Shown here: positions 16,163-25,181 of the stretch, in pieces | How the letters are laid out: each line of letters opens with the position of its first letter | Numbering within the stretch: the stretch's first letter is position 1 | Assembly: GCF_013761175.1 (NCBI RefSeq) | Contig: NZ_JACDUR010000006.1 | Location: 248,001-312,000 of the forward strand | Source of the DNA: Nonomuraea soli | GTDB taxonomy: Bacteria > Actinomycetota > Actinomycetes > Streptosporangiales > Streptosporangiaceae | Direction of reading: 5' to 3' | Length of the DNA stretch: 64,000 nt | Notes under the pieces: generated by a model | Databases searched by the model: none | Seen by the model: only the letters and a program-made list of their open reading frames with translations | Told to the model about the DNA's origin: nothing | Program-made: the position numbers and the translations under genes

Positions 16163-16848
16163 GACTCCCCGGACAGGCGGAAGGTCAGCGGCTCACCGCC
16201 GTCGAGCGCCACCCGGTACGGCAGGACGCCGAGCCGCCTGCGCACCAGCGTGGCGCGCAGTTCCACCTCGCCCACGGCGAGCGCCCGGCCCGGCGTCCTG
16301 GCGACCAGTGCCAGGCGCTGGCCGCCGCGGATCTCCTCCCTGGCGGTGCGGGTGAACTCCCACGTGCACGTGTCCTCCTGCAGCCCGTAGGCGGTCAGGA
16401 AGACCTCGGTGCGCGACCCGGTGGTGCTGACCTCCACCCCTGCCTCCAGCACCGCCTTGGCGCCGATCTTGACCGTCGTGGTCTGCTCCACCGGCCGCTC
16501 GGAGCGCAGCGGGTCGAGCGACCAGGCGATCGGGACCGGCTCGGGCACGCCGTCGGCGCGCGCGAGCCGTACGGTCAGCCAGGCCTGGGCGAAGCGGGCG
16601 CCCGGTTCCGGCAGGAAGCTGCAGCCCAGGTGGACCAGGTGAAAACGCCAGGCGCCGCCCTGTTCGGCGAGGAAGGCGCGCAGCGGCGGGTCACCGGCCG
16701 CCAGCTCCTCGGTGAGCGGTTGCACGACCGGGCGGCCCAGCGTGACGGCCCCGCGCACGGGCGCCGGCCTGGGGCGGCCACGCGTCACCCGGGCGTCGGC
16801 TGTCATCGTCGCCGGTAACCAGGCCAGGTCAGGTGCATCGAGCTCCAT
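16159..16848 (-). CDS. Unknown protein coupled to the CHAT protease
   Basis: A 229-residue protein I do not recognise. Its ATG at 16848 overlaps the CHAT stop (TGATG), which argues for coupled translation; a GTG nine bases upstream is the alternative start. It has no signal peptide or membrane helix. The middle reads WRFHLVHLGCSFLPEPGARFAQAWLTVRL and the C-terminal half is beta-rich (QTTTVKIGAKAVLEAGVEVSTTG, CTWEFTRTAREEIRGGQRLALVART). By operon logic it may be substrate, regulator or effector of the protease. It could also be a standalone beta-sandwich protein. Confidence 0.75.
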   Translation of the reverse strand: MELDAPDLAWLPATMTADARVTRGRPRPAPVRGAVTLGRPVVQPLTEELAAGDPPLRAFLAEQGGAWRFHLVHLGCSFLPEPGARFAQAWLTVRLARADGVPEPVPIAWSLDPLRSERPVEQTTTVKIGAKAVLEAGVEVSTTGSRTEVFLTAYGLQEDTCTWEFTRTAREEIRGGQRLALVARTPGRALAVGEVELRATLVRRRLGVLPYRVALDGGEPLTFRLSGES

Positions 16849-19800
16849 CAGCGCCACTCACCCGTGTAGTAGAAGGCCCCCCAGTCACGGTACTCCGGGT
16901 GCGCGGCCCTGGTCTGCCGCTGCGCGTAGGCGAAGGCGGCCAGCTTGCCCGCCTCCAGCGAGGCGTAAAAGGTCGTGAAGAAGTCGCGCGAGGTCGTGCT
17001 CTCCACCGGCCACAGCGTGCCGACGATCGTGCGCGCCCCGCGTGACAGCAGGGCCGCCGGGATGCCGCGCAGGTTGTCGCCCTGGTCGTACCTGCCCAGC
17101 GCGGTCTCGCAGGCCGACAGGGTGACCAGGTCCAGCCCGCCGAGGTCCAGGCGTTGCAGCTCGTAGGCGTTGATCGGCCCGTCGGCGGCGTACAGGCACT
17201 GGAAGGCGGGCGCGGTGACGTTGTGCAGGCCGTGGGTGGCCAGGTGGAAGCGGCCGGAGCGGGTCAGCGCGCGCAGCACGCTCCGCCTGGTGGCGCGGTC
17301 GCCGACGAGCGCGCCGCGGGTGATCGCCAGCGCCTCCTCCTCCGCCTCGGGGATCGGCTCGAATCCGAACTCGCCGCGCGGGAAGCCGAACGCGGCCGCG
17401 CGCGTCCTGCCCGCCGCCTGCCGTACCGGCTGGTCGAGCAGCGCGAGGCTGGGCAGATAGGTGACCGTCCAGGAGTCGGCCAGCGGCCTGCCGTCGAGGT
17501 GGCACAGGTGCAGCGGCGCGAAGTGGAAGGGGCCGTGCGGCACCACCAGCAGGTGACCGCCTGCCCGCTCGCGCAGCAGGTCGGCGGCGGGCCCGAGGAA
17601 CCAGCCGGCGTCCAGCGCGTCCGCCTGGGCGGGGGAGTAGGCCCGGCCGGGTCCGGGCTCGGCCAGGACCGCGCTGCGGATCAGGCTCGCCCGCAGCTGC
17701 ACGTCGTCCAGGAGGCGCACCCGCTCGGCGTGCACCTCGTAGGCCTCGCTCGCCAGCCCCGGCTGCGTGGTCACGGCCACCGTGTCACGGGTGCAGACCA
17801 CGATCACGCCCAGGTACATCCACAGCAGCACCGTGCCCTCCGGCAGCGCGGCGGTGACGGCAGCGCTGTCGAGCAGGTGCGGCCCGGCCCGCGCCCGCGC
17901 GGAGATCGCGCGCTGCACGCGCGCGTCGAAGGTGAGCTCCAGGTTCTCGCGCACCGGCGCGCGGCTCTCCAGCCGCTCGGAGTACGGCGTGACGAGCGTG
18001 ACGGAGTCGAGCAGGTGGTCGCGCGGCCGTTCCGGCGCCCTGGAGACCGCCTCCAGGAGCTGCCGCCCCTCGGGGTCGGCCTCCCAGTCGTACGGCACGC
18101 GCCCGCGCCATGCCGCCGCGAATCTGGCCCCTTTGGCCAGTTGCAGGCAGGCGAACAGGGCGTCGACGTCGTCGCGCTCGGAGTGCACGGCATGGGCCCA
18201 GATGGTCTGCAGCACGGGCGTGGCACGGGCGCCGACCAGGTTCTCCGCCCACAACGCGACCTGGCCGAGCGAGCCCGCCAGGGTCCTGGCCAGGCCCTCC
18301 TGATCGGCCACCAGCCTGGCGATGATCGTCAGCGACTCCTGGGCGGCGTCGGCCAGGCCGAGCGACAGGAACCCCGCGCAGGCGCCGACCTGCGCGGTGA
18401 CGGCGTCGGCCCGGTTGCCCGCCTCGGACGCGGCGCTCGACAGGCGTGTCAGCCAGCCGGCCGCCAGGTAGGCGATCGCGTGGTGGTGACGCTCGCCGAA
18501 GGGTTGCGGCAGATCGTCGAGGAGCGCGATCCAGGCCAGGGCGCCCTCCAGGTCGATGGCCTCGCGCACGCCCGACTCGGCCGCGGCGACGAGCGCCAGG
18601 GTGTGCCGCTCGGCGTCCCAGGACCCGGCCGCCGCGTCGGTGTCGCGGTCGAGCAGCATCGCCGCGTGCAGGAGCAGCAACCGCACCCGCTGCTCCTCCT
18701 CCAGCCCCAGCACGAACGCCGCCGACCTGGCGAACAACGCCCGCCCGCGTGCCGGATCGTGGCGCGCCAGCAGCTGCGCCAGGCCGGTGAGCACCCCGAT
18801 GGCGGCGTCGCGCCCCTGCTCGGCGGCGATCCGCTCGACGGGACGTTCCACGAGTTCGTCGCCGGGCATCCGGTCCAGGGCCACGAGCGCGTGCACGAGC
18901 AGCTGCGGGTAAAGCTCGCCGTCGGCGGTCAGCGCCATGCGCTCGGCCAGCTCCCGCATCTCCGCCTCGTCGGGCCGCTGCCCGAGCACGGCCCGGGTGG
19001 CCAGCACTCCGAGCAGCGCCCCGATGACGTGGGCCACCTGCACGTCGGCCGCCATCGGGAGAGCCCGCCGCAGATGGCCCTCGGCCACGTCCATCGCCTC
19101 GCCGACCGGCGGCATCGCCGTGTCGCCGTCGTCGCCCTCGACCGGATCGAGCGGCTCCTCGCCCAGCCGCTCCAGCCAGCGGCGCAGGTCCGCCCAGAAC
19201 AGCTCGACCGGCCGTCCTGCCCCGTACGGCTCGGCGTGCAGCGCTCCGAGCGCCAGCAGCACCTCGGCGTACTGAGGCGAGCCCTCGTCCAACGACTCCA
19301 GCACGAACCGCCCGGCCTCGGCGGCGCTGCGCAGCACCCTGGCATCGGGCAGCTGCCCGAGCACCTGCCGGGCCACGAACAACCAGCGGAAGCGCGCGAG
19401 CCGGGCCATCGCGTGACCCGTCTCCGACGCCGGGAGCCCGGCCACGGCGGCCAGCAGCAGCTGGTGGAGGCGCAGCGCCCGCCGCCACTGCCCGGCCACC
19501 AGCAGCGCCATCGACTCCCGGCACAACGCCTGGACGTAGAACGGCGACAGCGTGGCGACCACAATCGGCTGCCTGGCCAGCTCCATCGCGTCGGCCATGC
19601 CCAACGCGACGTCGACGGCGTTCAGCAACTCCTCCAGCGGGCCGCCGCCCAGCCGGTAGGCCTCGGGATCGCGCGTCAGGTAGTCGTAGACGGAGGCCAC
19701 GGCCCGCATGCCCGCGTCGACCAGCCGCTGGTCGTCGTCGCCCTCCACGCCCGGCACCCGCCCGTCGCTCACCCCGCGCAACGCCATGATGGTGATCATC

Positions 19801-20429
19801 GAGAGCAGCTCGGGCCTGGCCAGCACCCTCGCGATCCACTCCTCCTGCGGCGAGCCGCCCAGCTCGCGCACGTCGTCGAGCAGCGGGTCGAGGCGCTCGA
19901 GCACCGCCATGACCGTCTCCGCCGAGCCCTCGCCGTCGAGCAGGGTGAGCACGTGCAGGCAGGCGGAGCCCAGAAGGTCGTGCAGCCTGGCACGGGAGGC
20001 GGCGGCCCGCTCCGCCTCCCCGAGCGCCTCGAAGTGCTCGATCTCCCACGCCATCACCCGGCGCAGCCGCCTGCGCAGGCGCGGGTCCGGGCTGTCGTGG
20101 TAGTGGCGGTGGAACCTGGCCACCAGGGCGGGCAACCTGTCCTCGGCCGTGTCCTCGTCGAGCATGAGCGAGGCGTGGTTGAACAACGCCAGCGCCACCC
20201 AGAACCGCACACCCTGGTCGTGGTGGCCCTCGAACTCGGCGACGACCTGCTGGTAGGCCTCCTCCGCCTCGCCGTTCCTGCCCATGAGGCGCAGCACGGC
20301 GGCGCGGTTGTAGCTCAGGGCCGCGCGCGAGTCCGGCGGGCCGTCCTGGGCCAGCAGTTCGTCCATCGCGGCCAGGCCCTCGCGCGGGTCGCGGCCCGCC
20401 AGCGCGATCGCCCGTTCGACCGGGTCCAT
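16848..20429 (-). CDS. CHAT-domain cysteine protease with long TPR-like N-terminus
   Basis: A 1193-residue protein. Residues about 1-830 are helical TPR-like repeats (ALSYNRAAVLRLMGRNGEAEEAYQQVVAEFEGHHD and many others). Residues about 880-1193 are a caspase-like CHAT domain: catalytic His in FHLATHGLHNV (about H1066), catalytic Cys in LVTLSACETALGRYD (about C1107), then GIPAALLSRGARTIVGTLWPV and the terminal AFYYTGEWR typical of CHAT proteins. CHAT proteases act in regulated proteolysis, for example type III-E CRISPR TPR-CHAT and bacterial gasdermin activators. No gasdermin, CRISPR or trypsin-like gene lies nearby; the only coupled gene is the unknown one downstream. Confidence 0.9.
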   Translation of the reverse strand: MDPVERAIALAGRDPREGLAAMDELLAQDGPPDSRAALSYNRAAVLRLMGRNGEAEEAYQQVVAEFEGHHDQGVRFWVALALFNHASLMLDEDTAEDRLPALVARFHRHYHDSPDPRLRRRLRRVMAWEIEHFEALGEAERAAASRARLHDLLGSACLHVLTLLDGEGSAETVMAVLERLDPLLDDVRELGGSPQEEWIARVLARPELLSMITIMALRGVSDGRVPGVEGDDDQRLVDAGMRAVASVYDYLTRDPEAYRLGGGPLEELLNAVDVALGMADAMELARQPIVVATLSPFYVQALCRESMALLVAGQWRRALRLHQLLLAAVAGLPASETGHAMARLARFRWLFVARQVLGQLPDARVLRSAAEAGRFVLESLDEGSPQYAEVLLALGALHAEPYGAGRPVELFWADLRRWLERLGEEPLDPVEGDDGDTAMPPVGEAMDVAEGHLRRALPMAADVQVAHVIGALLGVLATRAVLGQRPDEAEMRELAERMALTADGELYPQLLVHALVALDRMPGDELVERPVERIAAEQGRDAAIGVLTGLAQLLARHDPARGRALFARSAAFVLGLEEEQRVRLLLLHAAMLLDRDTDAAAGSWDAERHTLALVAAAESGVREAIDLEGALAWIALLDDLPQPFGERHHHAIAYLAAGWLTRLSSAASEAGNRADAVTAQVGACAGFLSLGLADAAQESLTIIARLVADQEGLARTLAGSLGQVALWAENLVGARATPVLQTIWAHAVHSERDDVDALFACLQLAKGARFAAAWRGRVPYDWEADPEGRQLLEAVSRAPERPRDHLLDSVTLVTPYSERLESRAPVRENLELTFDARVQRAISARARAGPHLLDSAAVTAALPEGTVLLWMYLGVIVVCTRDTVAVTTQPGLASEAYEVHAERVRLLDDVQLRASLIRSAVLAEPGPGRAYSPAQADALDAGWFLGPAADLLRERAGGHLLVVPHGPFHFAPLHLCHLDGRPLADSWTVTYLPSLALLDQPVRQAAGRTRAAAFGFPRGEFGFEPIPEAEEEALAITRGALVGDRATRRSVLRALTRSGRFHLATHGLHNVTAPAFQCLYAADGPINAYELQRLDLGGLDLVTLSACETALGRYDQGDNLRGIPAALLSRGARTIVGTLWPVESTTSRDFFTTFYASLEAGKLAAFAYAQRQTRAAHPEYRDWGAFYYTGEWR

Positions 20430-20445
20430 GCCCGGACCCTACGAC

Positions 20446-20580
20446 GGGACGGCGTCCCGGTCACGGGCCCGCCCTGGGCGGACGGCGTTCCGGTCATGGG
20501 CCCGCTCTGGGCGGACGGCGTTCCGGTCATGGGCCCGCTCTGGGCGGACGGCGTTCCGGTCACGGGCCCGCCCTTGGCGG
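20446..20580. repeat. 33-bp tandem repeat, four units, between the chelatase and CHAT genes
   Basis: The segment GGCGTTCCGGTCATGGGCCC and its flanks recur with an exact 33-base period; equivalent positions are 20455, 20488, 20521 and 20554. Copies two and three are identical, the outer copies diverge slightly. The array fills the space between the CHAT start (20429) and the chelatase stop (20584), upstream of CHAT on its strand, where its promoter or leader would lie. Confidence 0.9.
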
Positions 20581-20583
20581 ACG

Positions 20584-21303
20584 TCAGACGGGCACCCGCT
20601 CCGAGCGGCGGATCGCCTGGCGGTAGCGGGCGAGCAGCACCTCGACCAGCTCCGGCGCCGGTCCGAGCACGTCGGCGACGGCGTCGGCGCCCGCCTCCAG
20701 CGTGCTGTGGCGCACCTTGTCGGCGAAGTAGCCGGGCGCCAGCAGGTAGGGGGCGACGACGATCCTCGGCGCGCCCGCCCGCTTCAGCAGGGCCACGGCC
20801 TGCGCGGGCGTGGGGTCGGCGGCAGAGGCGTAGGCGGCGGTCACACCCCACCAGCCGTGCCACGATCGGGCCATGGCGCCGATCACGGCGTTGGCCTCGG
20901 CGCTGCTGGAACCCGCGGAGACGAGCACCACAGCGGTGTCACGGTCCCTGGCGACGCCGGCCTCGGCCAGGCGGCGCTCCAGGGCGGCGGTCATCAGCGG
21001 GTGCGGGCCCAGCGTCGTGCCGTAGTGCACCGTGGGCCCGCCGCGGGCGGCGCGCACCTCGGCGATGGCGGCAGGCAGGTCGACCCGGCTGTGGTATGCC
21101 TCGGTCAGCAGCAGCGGCAGCACGACCGCCTCGTCGAGCCCGGCCAGCGCCTCGGGGAGGCGGGGACCGGCGTGGTCGAGGTAGGCCGAGCGCACCACCA
21201 GGCCGGGGCGCGCCTGCCGTACGGCGTCGAGCAGGGACTCCACGGTCCTGGCCGCACGCGGGTCGCGCGAGCCGTGGGCGACGGCCACCAGGGGAAGGGC
21301 CGT

Positions 21304-21306
<3 letters not shown>
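20584..21306 (-). CDS. Sirohydrochlorin chelatase-like protein (CbiX/SirB), start lost
   Basis: Class II chelatase that inserts iron or cobalt into sirohydrochlorin, giving siroheme for the sulfite reductase upstream in the same gene group. The readable part is 240 residues and opens with LPLVAVAHGSRDPRAARTVESLL, the metal-binding histidine motif. A second half contains VVAPYLLAPGYFADKV. The expected start lies just upstream but is replaced by a G/C-only block at 21304-21442, so the first residues cannot be read; the open frame through that block is not meaningful. Length otherwise fits the family (about 230-260 aa). Confidence 0.85.
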
Positions 21307-21442
<136 letters not shown>

Positions 21443-21524
21443 ACGACCGCACGCCGCGCGGGTGAATGCCCACCCGACGGCGGAAACGAGTCCGCGCAGC
21501 CTGCCAACGGCGCGGTCTCGTGGC

Positions 21525-22253
21525 TCAGAGGTGCAGGCCGCATTCGGTCTTCCCGAAACCCTGCCACCGCCCGCTGCGCGGGTCCTCGCCGTCGGCCACC
21601 TGCCGCGTGCACGGCGCGCAGCCGATCGACGGGTAGTTGTCGTAGTGCAGCGGGTTGATCAGCACGCCGTTGTCGGAGATGTAGTTGTCGACCTCCTCCT
21701 GCGTCCAGGCGGCGATGGGGTTGACCTTCACCATCTGGCGCTTGGAGTCCCACTCCACGACCTTGGCGCCGGCCCGCGCCGGCGACTCGTCGCGCCGGAT
21801 GCCGGAGATCCAGGCCAGGTACGGCTCCAGCGCGCGGTTCAGCGGCTCCACCTTGCGCAGATAGCAGCACAGGTCGGGATTGCGGCCGAACAACCGCGGG
21901 CCGAGATCCCGCTCCTGCTCCGCGACGGTGCGCGAAGGCTTCACATTGATCACATTGACGTCATAGACCGCCTCGACGGCGTCACGGGTGCCGACGGTCT
22001 CGGCGAAGTGGTAGCCGGTGTCGATGAACAACACGTCGACACCGGGTTTGACGCGGCTGACCAGGTCGATCAGCAACGCGTCACTCATCGAGGAGGTCAG
22101 GCACAACCGGTCGCCGAAGGTCGCCGCCGCCCAGCGGATGATCTCGCGGGCGGACGCGCCCTCCAGGTACGACGCGGCGGACTCGACGATGCTCTGCAGG
22201 TCGAGGGTGCCGCGCTGCTCTCTTAACGTGAGTTCGAGGTCGACGACGCTCAT
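21525..22253 (-). CDS. cysH: Adenylylsulfate (APS) reductase, CysH type
   Basis: A 242-residue enzyme that reduces adenylylsulfate to sulfite and AMP. It carries the paired cysteines C129-C130 (DLCCYLRK) and C212-x2-C215 (IGCAPCTR) that hold the [4Fe-4S] cluster of APS-type reductases, plus the catalytic C238 in the C-terminal ECGLHL. PAPS-type enzymes lack the cluster cysteines. The start overlaps the stop of the 47-aa gene (ATGA at 22250-22253). It supplies sulfite to the reductase encoded upstream. Confidence 0.93.
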   Translation of the reverse strand: MSVVDLELTLREQRGTLDLQSIVESAASYLEGASAREIIRWAAATFGDRLCLTSSMSDALLIDLVSRVKPGVDVLFIDTGYHFAETVGTRDAVEAVYDVNVINVKPSRTVAEQERDLGPRLFGRNPDLCCYLRKVEPLNRALEPYLAWISGIRRDESPARAGAKVVEWDSKRQMVKVNPIAAWTQEEVDNYISDNGVLINPLHYDNYPSIGCAPCTRQVADGEDPRSGRWQGFGKTECGLHL

Positions 22254-22393
22254 ATCTTTACTCCGATTCCAAGGAAAGTCAGCTTGAAGGCGCGGGCGCA
22301 GGAGCGGCAGTACCAGCCGCCGTCCTTCTCGTAGGGCTCCAGGTCCTCGTCACCGCAGTAAGGACAGTGGAACGGCACGGCGCGAGTGCTCAT
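22250..22393 (-). CDS. 47-aa zinc-ribbon protein of the sulfate-assimilation operon
   Basis: A small gene too short for usual ORF calling. It starts at ATG 22393, overlapping the sulfite reductase stop (ATGA), and ends at 22250, overlapping the cysH start. The product reads MSTRAVPFHCPYCGDEDLEP, later WYCRSCARAFKLTFLG. Two CxxC pairs (CPYCG, CRSC) make a zinc ribbon. Being wedged by overlaps on both sides is strong evidence that it is translated. Small CxxC proteins occur at this place in other actinobacterial sulfate-assimilation operons; the function is not known to me. Confidence 0.88.
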   Translation of the reverse strand: MSTRAVPFHCPYCGDEDLEPYEKDGGWYCRSCARAFKLTFLGIGVKI

Positions 22394-24072
22394 TTGAGAT
22401 CCCCCTCGTCCGCCCGCTGGACCCAGTCGGAGAAGCTCTCGCCTTCCTTCTTCTGGGACTCGAAGTTCGTGACCACCCGCTCGACGTAGTCGGGCAGGCC
22501 CTCCACGGTGGTCTTCAGACCGCGCACCTTGCGCCCGAAGTTGGCGTTGGTGCCGAGCGAGCCGCCCAGGTGGATCTGGAAGCCCTCGACCTGCTCGCCC
22601 TTGTCGTTGACGACCAGCTGGCCCTTCAGGCCGATGTCGGCGACCTGGATGCGGGCGCAGGAGTTCGGGCAGCCGTTGATGTTGATCGTCAGCGGGTCCT
22701 TGAAGTCCGGCAGGCGGCGCTCCATCTCCTCGATGAGGTGGATGCCGGTCGCCTTGGTCTCGACGATCGCCAGCTTGCAGAACTCGATGCCGGTGCAGGC
22801 CATCGTCTGGCGGCGGAAGGTGGAGGGACTGACCTTCAGGTCGTTGGCCTCCAGCTCGGCCACCAGGCCCTCGACCTGGTCGGGGGCGACGTCGAGGATG
22901 ACCATCTTCTGCTCGACCGTGGCGCGCACGCGGCGCGAGCCGTACTTCTCGGCCAGGTTCGCGATCAGGTGCAGCTTGTCGCCGTCGAGGCGGCCGACCT
23001 TCGGCGCGAACCCGACGTAGAAGTTGCCGTCCTTCTGCTGGTGCACACCGACGTGGTCACGCCGGTTGCCGCGCGGCTCCTCCGGCGCGGGGCCGTCGGG
23101 CAGCTGCTCCTTCAGGTACTCGGTCTCGAGGATCTCGCGGAACTTCTCCACGCCCCAGTCGTTGACGAGGAACTTGATCCGCGCGCGGTGACGCAGGCGG
23201 CGGTAGCCGTAGTCGCGGAAGATGCCGATGACGCCGCCGTAGACGTCGGCCACCTGGTCGGGGCGGACGAAGACCCCGATCCGCTTGGCGAACATCGGGT
23301 TGGTCGACAGGCCGCCGCCGACGAACAGGTCGTAGCCGACCTCGCCGTCCTTGGTGACCGCCACGAACGCCACGTCGTTGATCTCGTGCACCGTGCAGTG
23401 CGCCGGGCAGCCGGAGATCGCCGACTTGAACTTGCGCGGCAGGTTGGAGTAGGCGGGGTCGCCGATGAACCGGTCGTGCACCTCGCGGATCGCCGCGGTG
23501 GTGTCGATCAGCTCCTCGGTGTCGATGCCGCTCAGCGGACAACCCAGGATGACACGCGGGGTGTCGCCGCAGGCCTCGGTGGTCGACAGGCCCACCGCCT
23601 CCAGCCGCTCCCAGATGTCGGGCACGGCCTCGATCTCAATCCAGTGCAGCTGGATGTTCTGGCGGTCGGTGACGTCGGCGGTGCCGCGGCCGTAGTCGTT
23701 GGAGATGTCGGCGATGACCCTGAGCTGCTCCAGCGAGAGCTGGCCGCCGTCGATGCGGACGCGGAGCATGAAGTAACGGTCGTCCAGCTCCTCCGGCTCG
23801 AGGATGGCGGTCTTGCCGCCGTCGATGCCGGGCTTGCGCTGGGTGTACAGGCCGTACCAGCGCATCCGTCCACGCAGGTCGGCGGGGTCGATCGAGTCGA
23901 AACCGCGCTTGCTGTAGATGTCGATGATGCGCTGGCGGACGTTGAGCCCGTCGTCGTTCTTCTTGTTCTCTTCGTTCTTGTTGAGCGGCTCGTGGTAACC
24001 GAGGGCCCACTGGCCTTCGCCGCGCGGGCGCTTGTGGTGTCGACTGGCAGCCGTGCTGTTCGGCGGGGTCAT
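22390..24072 (-). CDS. sir: Assimilatory sulfite reductase (ferredoxin), NirA/Sir type
   Basis: A 560-residue siroheme and [4Fe-4S] enzyme reducing sulfite to sulfide. It has the two-fold ferredoxin-like/siroheme domain repeat. The first half includes RGTADVTDRQNIQLHWI and ISGCPAHCTVHEIND; the second contains the cluster and siroheme cysteines, TMACTGIEFCKLA (C-x5-C) and NGCPNSCARIQVADIG (C-x3-C). Annotation as nitrite reductase is possible because the families overlap, but the linked cysH and chelatase favour sulfite. AAAGGA precedes the ATG. A cysteine-containing leader peptide lies about 110 bases upstream. Confidence 0.92.
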   Translation of the reverse strand: MTPPNSTAASRHHKRPRGEGQWALGYHEPLNKNEENKKNDDGLNVRQRIIDIYSKRGFDSIDPADLRGRMRWYGLYTQRKPGIDGGKTAILEPEELDDRYFMLRVRIDGGQLSLEQLRVIADISNDYGRGTADVTDRQNIQLHWIEIEAVPDIWERLEAVGLSTTEACGDTPRVILGCPLSGIDTEELIDTTAAIREVHDRFIGDPAYSNLPRKFKSAISGCPAHCTVHEINDVAFVAVTKDGEVGYDLFVGGGLSTNPMFAKRIGVFVRPDQVADVYGGVIGIFRDYGYRRLRHRARIKFLVNDWGVEKFREILETEYLKEQLPDGPAPEEPRGNRRDHVGVHQQKDGNFYVGFAPKVGRLDGDKLHLIANLAEKYGSRRVRATVEQKMVILDVAPDQVEGLVAELEANDLKVSPSTFRRQTMACTGIEFCKLAIVETKATGIHLIEEMERRLPDFKDPLTININGCPNSCARIQVADIGLKGQLVVNDKGEQVEGFQIHLGGSLGTNANFGRKVRGLKTTVEGLPDYVERVVTNFESQKKEGESFSDWVQRADEGDLK

Positions 24073-24181
24073 TGCGCGTCCTTTGGGTTACGGGCGCGCG
24101 CGGCTTGCCTCCTGCCTCGTCATCGAGTGCAGGGGTCAGGCGGGGTGGCGTGCGACGCGCCCAACTTCGACTGGGAAGGGC

Positions 24182-24250
24182 TTAGCGGGCGTCGCAACAG
24201 ATCGCGCTGCGGACACGCTGAAGATCGACGTGGCGTCGACCGACAAGCAT
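24182..24250 (-). CDS. Cys-Cys leader peptide of the sulfite reductase operon
   Basis: A 22-codon ORF, ATG at 24250 to TAA at 24182. The peptide contains RRHVDL near the N-terminus and SAICCDAR at the end. From memory, the RRHVDL core is shared by many short actinomycete peptides annotated as putative leader peptides before sulfur-metabolism genes, and mycobacteria use cysteine-rich leader ORFs for cysteine-responsive attenuation. The two tandem Cys codons (TGT TGC) sit four codons from the stop. When Cys-tRNA is scarce a ribosome would stall there and alter expression of the downstream genes. No strong Shine-Dalgarno is visible. Confidence 0.82.
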   Translation of the reverse strand: MLVGRRHVDLQRVRSAICCDAR

Positions 24251-24330
24251 GGGATCCGCTGGCATGTAACAAACGATACCTTGGCGTTCCGGGATGTCCA
24301 AGACTGGGTCCACACTCTGGACGTTCTACC

Positions 24331-25167
24331 TCAAAGCACCAGCCAGAGCAGCAGGAGCACCGCGACGCCTCCGGCCAGCAGCATCACATCCGGCGCCGGA
24401 CGGGCCATCCGAGGGAGCCGGGCGCGGGTCAGGAGCACCAGAACGGCGGCGGCGAGGCCGGGCCAGACGATCGCGCCGGGCGCCCACCGCGGGAGGCAGG
24501 AGAGGGTGGCCGAGAGCGAGGCGAGCGCCAGCAGGGCCGCTCCCGCGCCGGTGACGGCGGGGGAGCGCAGCGGGATCGAGGCCATGGCGACGGGGCCGAG
24601 CAGGGCGACGACGAGAGTGGCGGCCTCCGTTTGCGTGACCTGGAGGTACAGCTCCAGCAGGACGTCGTCGGGCACGAAGCGTAGCCCGCCCCCTGCCTGG
24701 TCGAAGGAGGGCAGTGAGGCCGTCGCCAGGGCGGCGGGCCACAACGCCCAGTCGGCGCGCCCGGGGGGCCGGCCGCTCGGACGGGCCTTCCCCGCGGCCA
24801 GGGTCGCGGCCAGGGCGACCCCGTAGCAGGCGACCGACGCCGGTTGCGCGGAGAACGCGGCGGTGAGCAGGATGGCGGCCGCCGCCCGGTGCACGGCGTG
24901 ACGCGCGCCGACCAGCTCCGACAGGAAGATCGTGGCCAGCAAGAAGGGCAGCATCACGGGCAGATGCGTCCGCAGGTCGTACGGCAGCAGCTCCAGCGGC
25001 GAGGGCGTGGCCACGACGACGGCCTCGCTGATGAGAAAGGCGTGGACCGGATCCTGGACCCGGCCCGACACGGCAACCACCGACTCGACCAGCGGTGCGA
25101 CGAAGGGCATCGCCGTGGCCAGCACGGCCAGCAGCCGTACGGCTAACGCGGAACGATCACCCGGCAC
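24331..25167 (-). CDS. Polytopic membrane protein of unknown function
   Basis: A 278-residue protein rich in Ala, Leu and Val with about eight predicted membrane helices (for example LAVLATAMPFVAPLVESVVAV, PVMLPFLLATIFLSELV, DVMLLAGGVAVLLLLWLVL). One acidic, less hydrophobic region (SFDQAGGGLRFVPDDVLLELYLQVTQTEA) may face outside. No family motif recognised. GTG at 25167 is the best start and follows the small CxxC gene by about 14 bases, so the two probably share a transcript. Confidence 0.7.
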   Translation of the reverse strand: MPGDRSALAVRLLAVLATAMPFVAPLVESVVAVSGRVQDPVHAFLISEAVVVATPSPLELLPYDLRTHLPVMLPFLLATIFLSELVGARHAVHRAAAAILLTAAFSAQPASVACYGVALAATLAAGKARPSGRPPGRADWALWPAALATASLPSFDQAGGGLRFVPDDVLLELYLQVTQTEAATLVVALLGPVAMASIPLRSPAVTGAGAALLALASLSATLSCLPRWAPGAIVWPGLAAAVLVLLTRARLPRMARPAPDVMLLAGGVAVLLLLWLVL

Positions 25168-25181
25168 CCGCGAGACGATAG

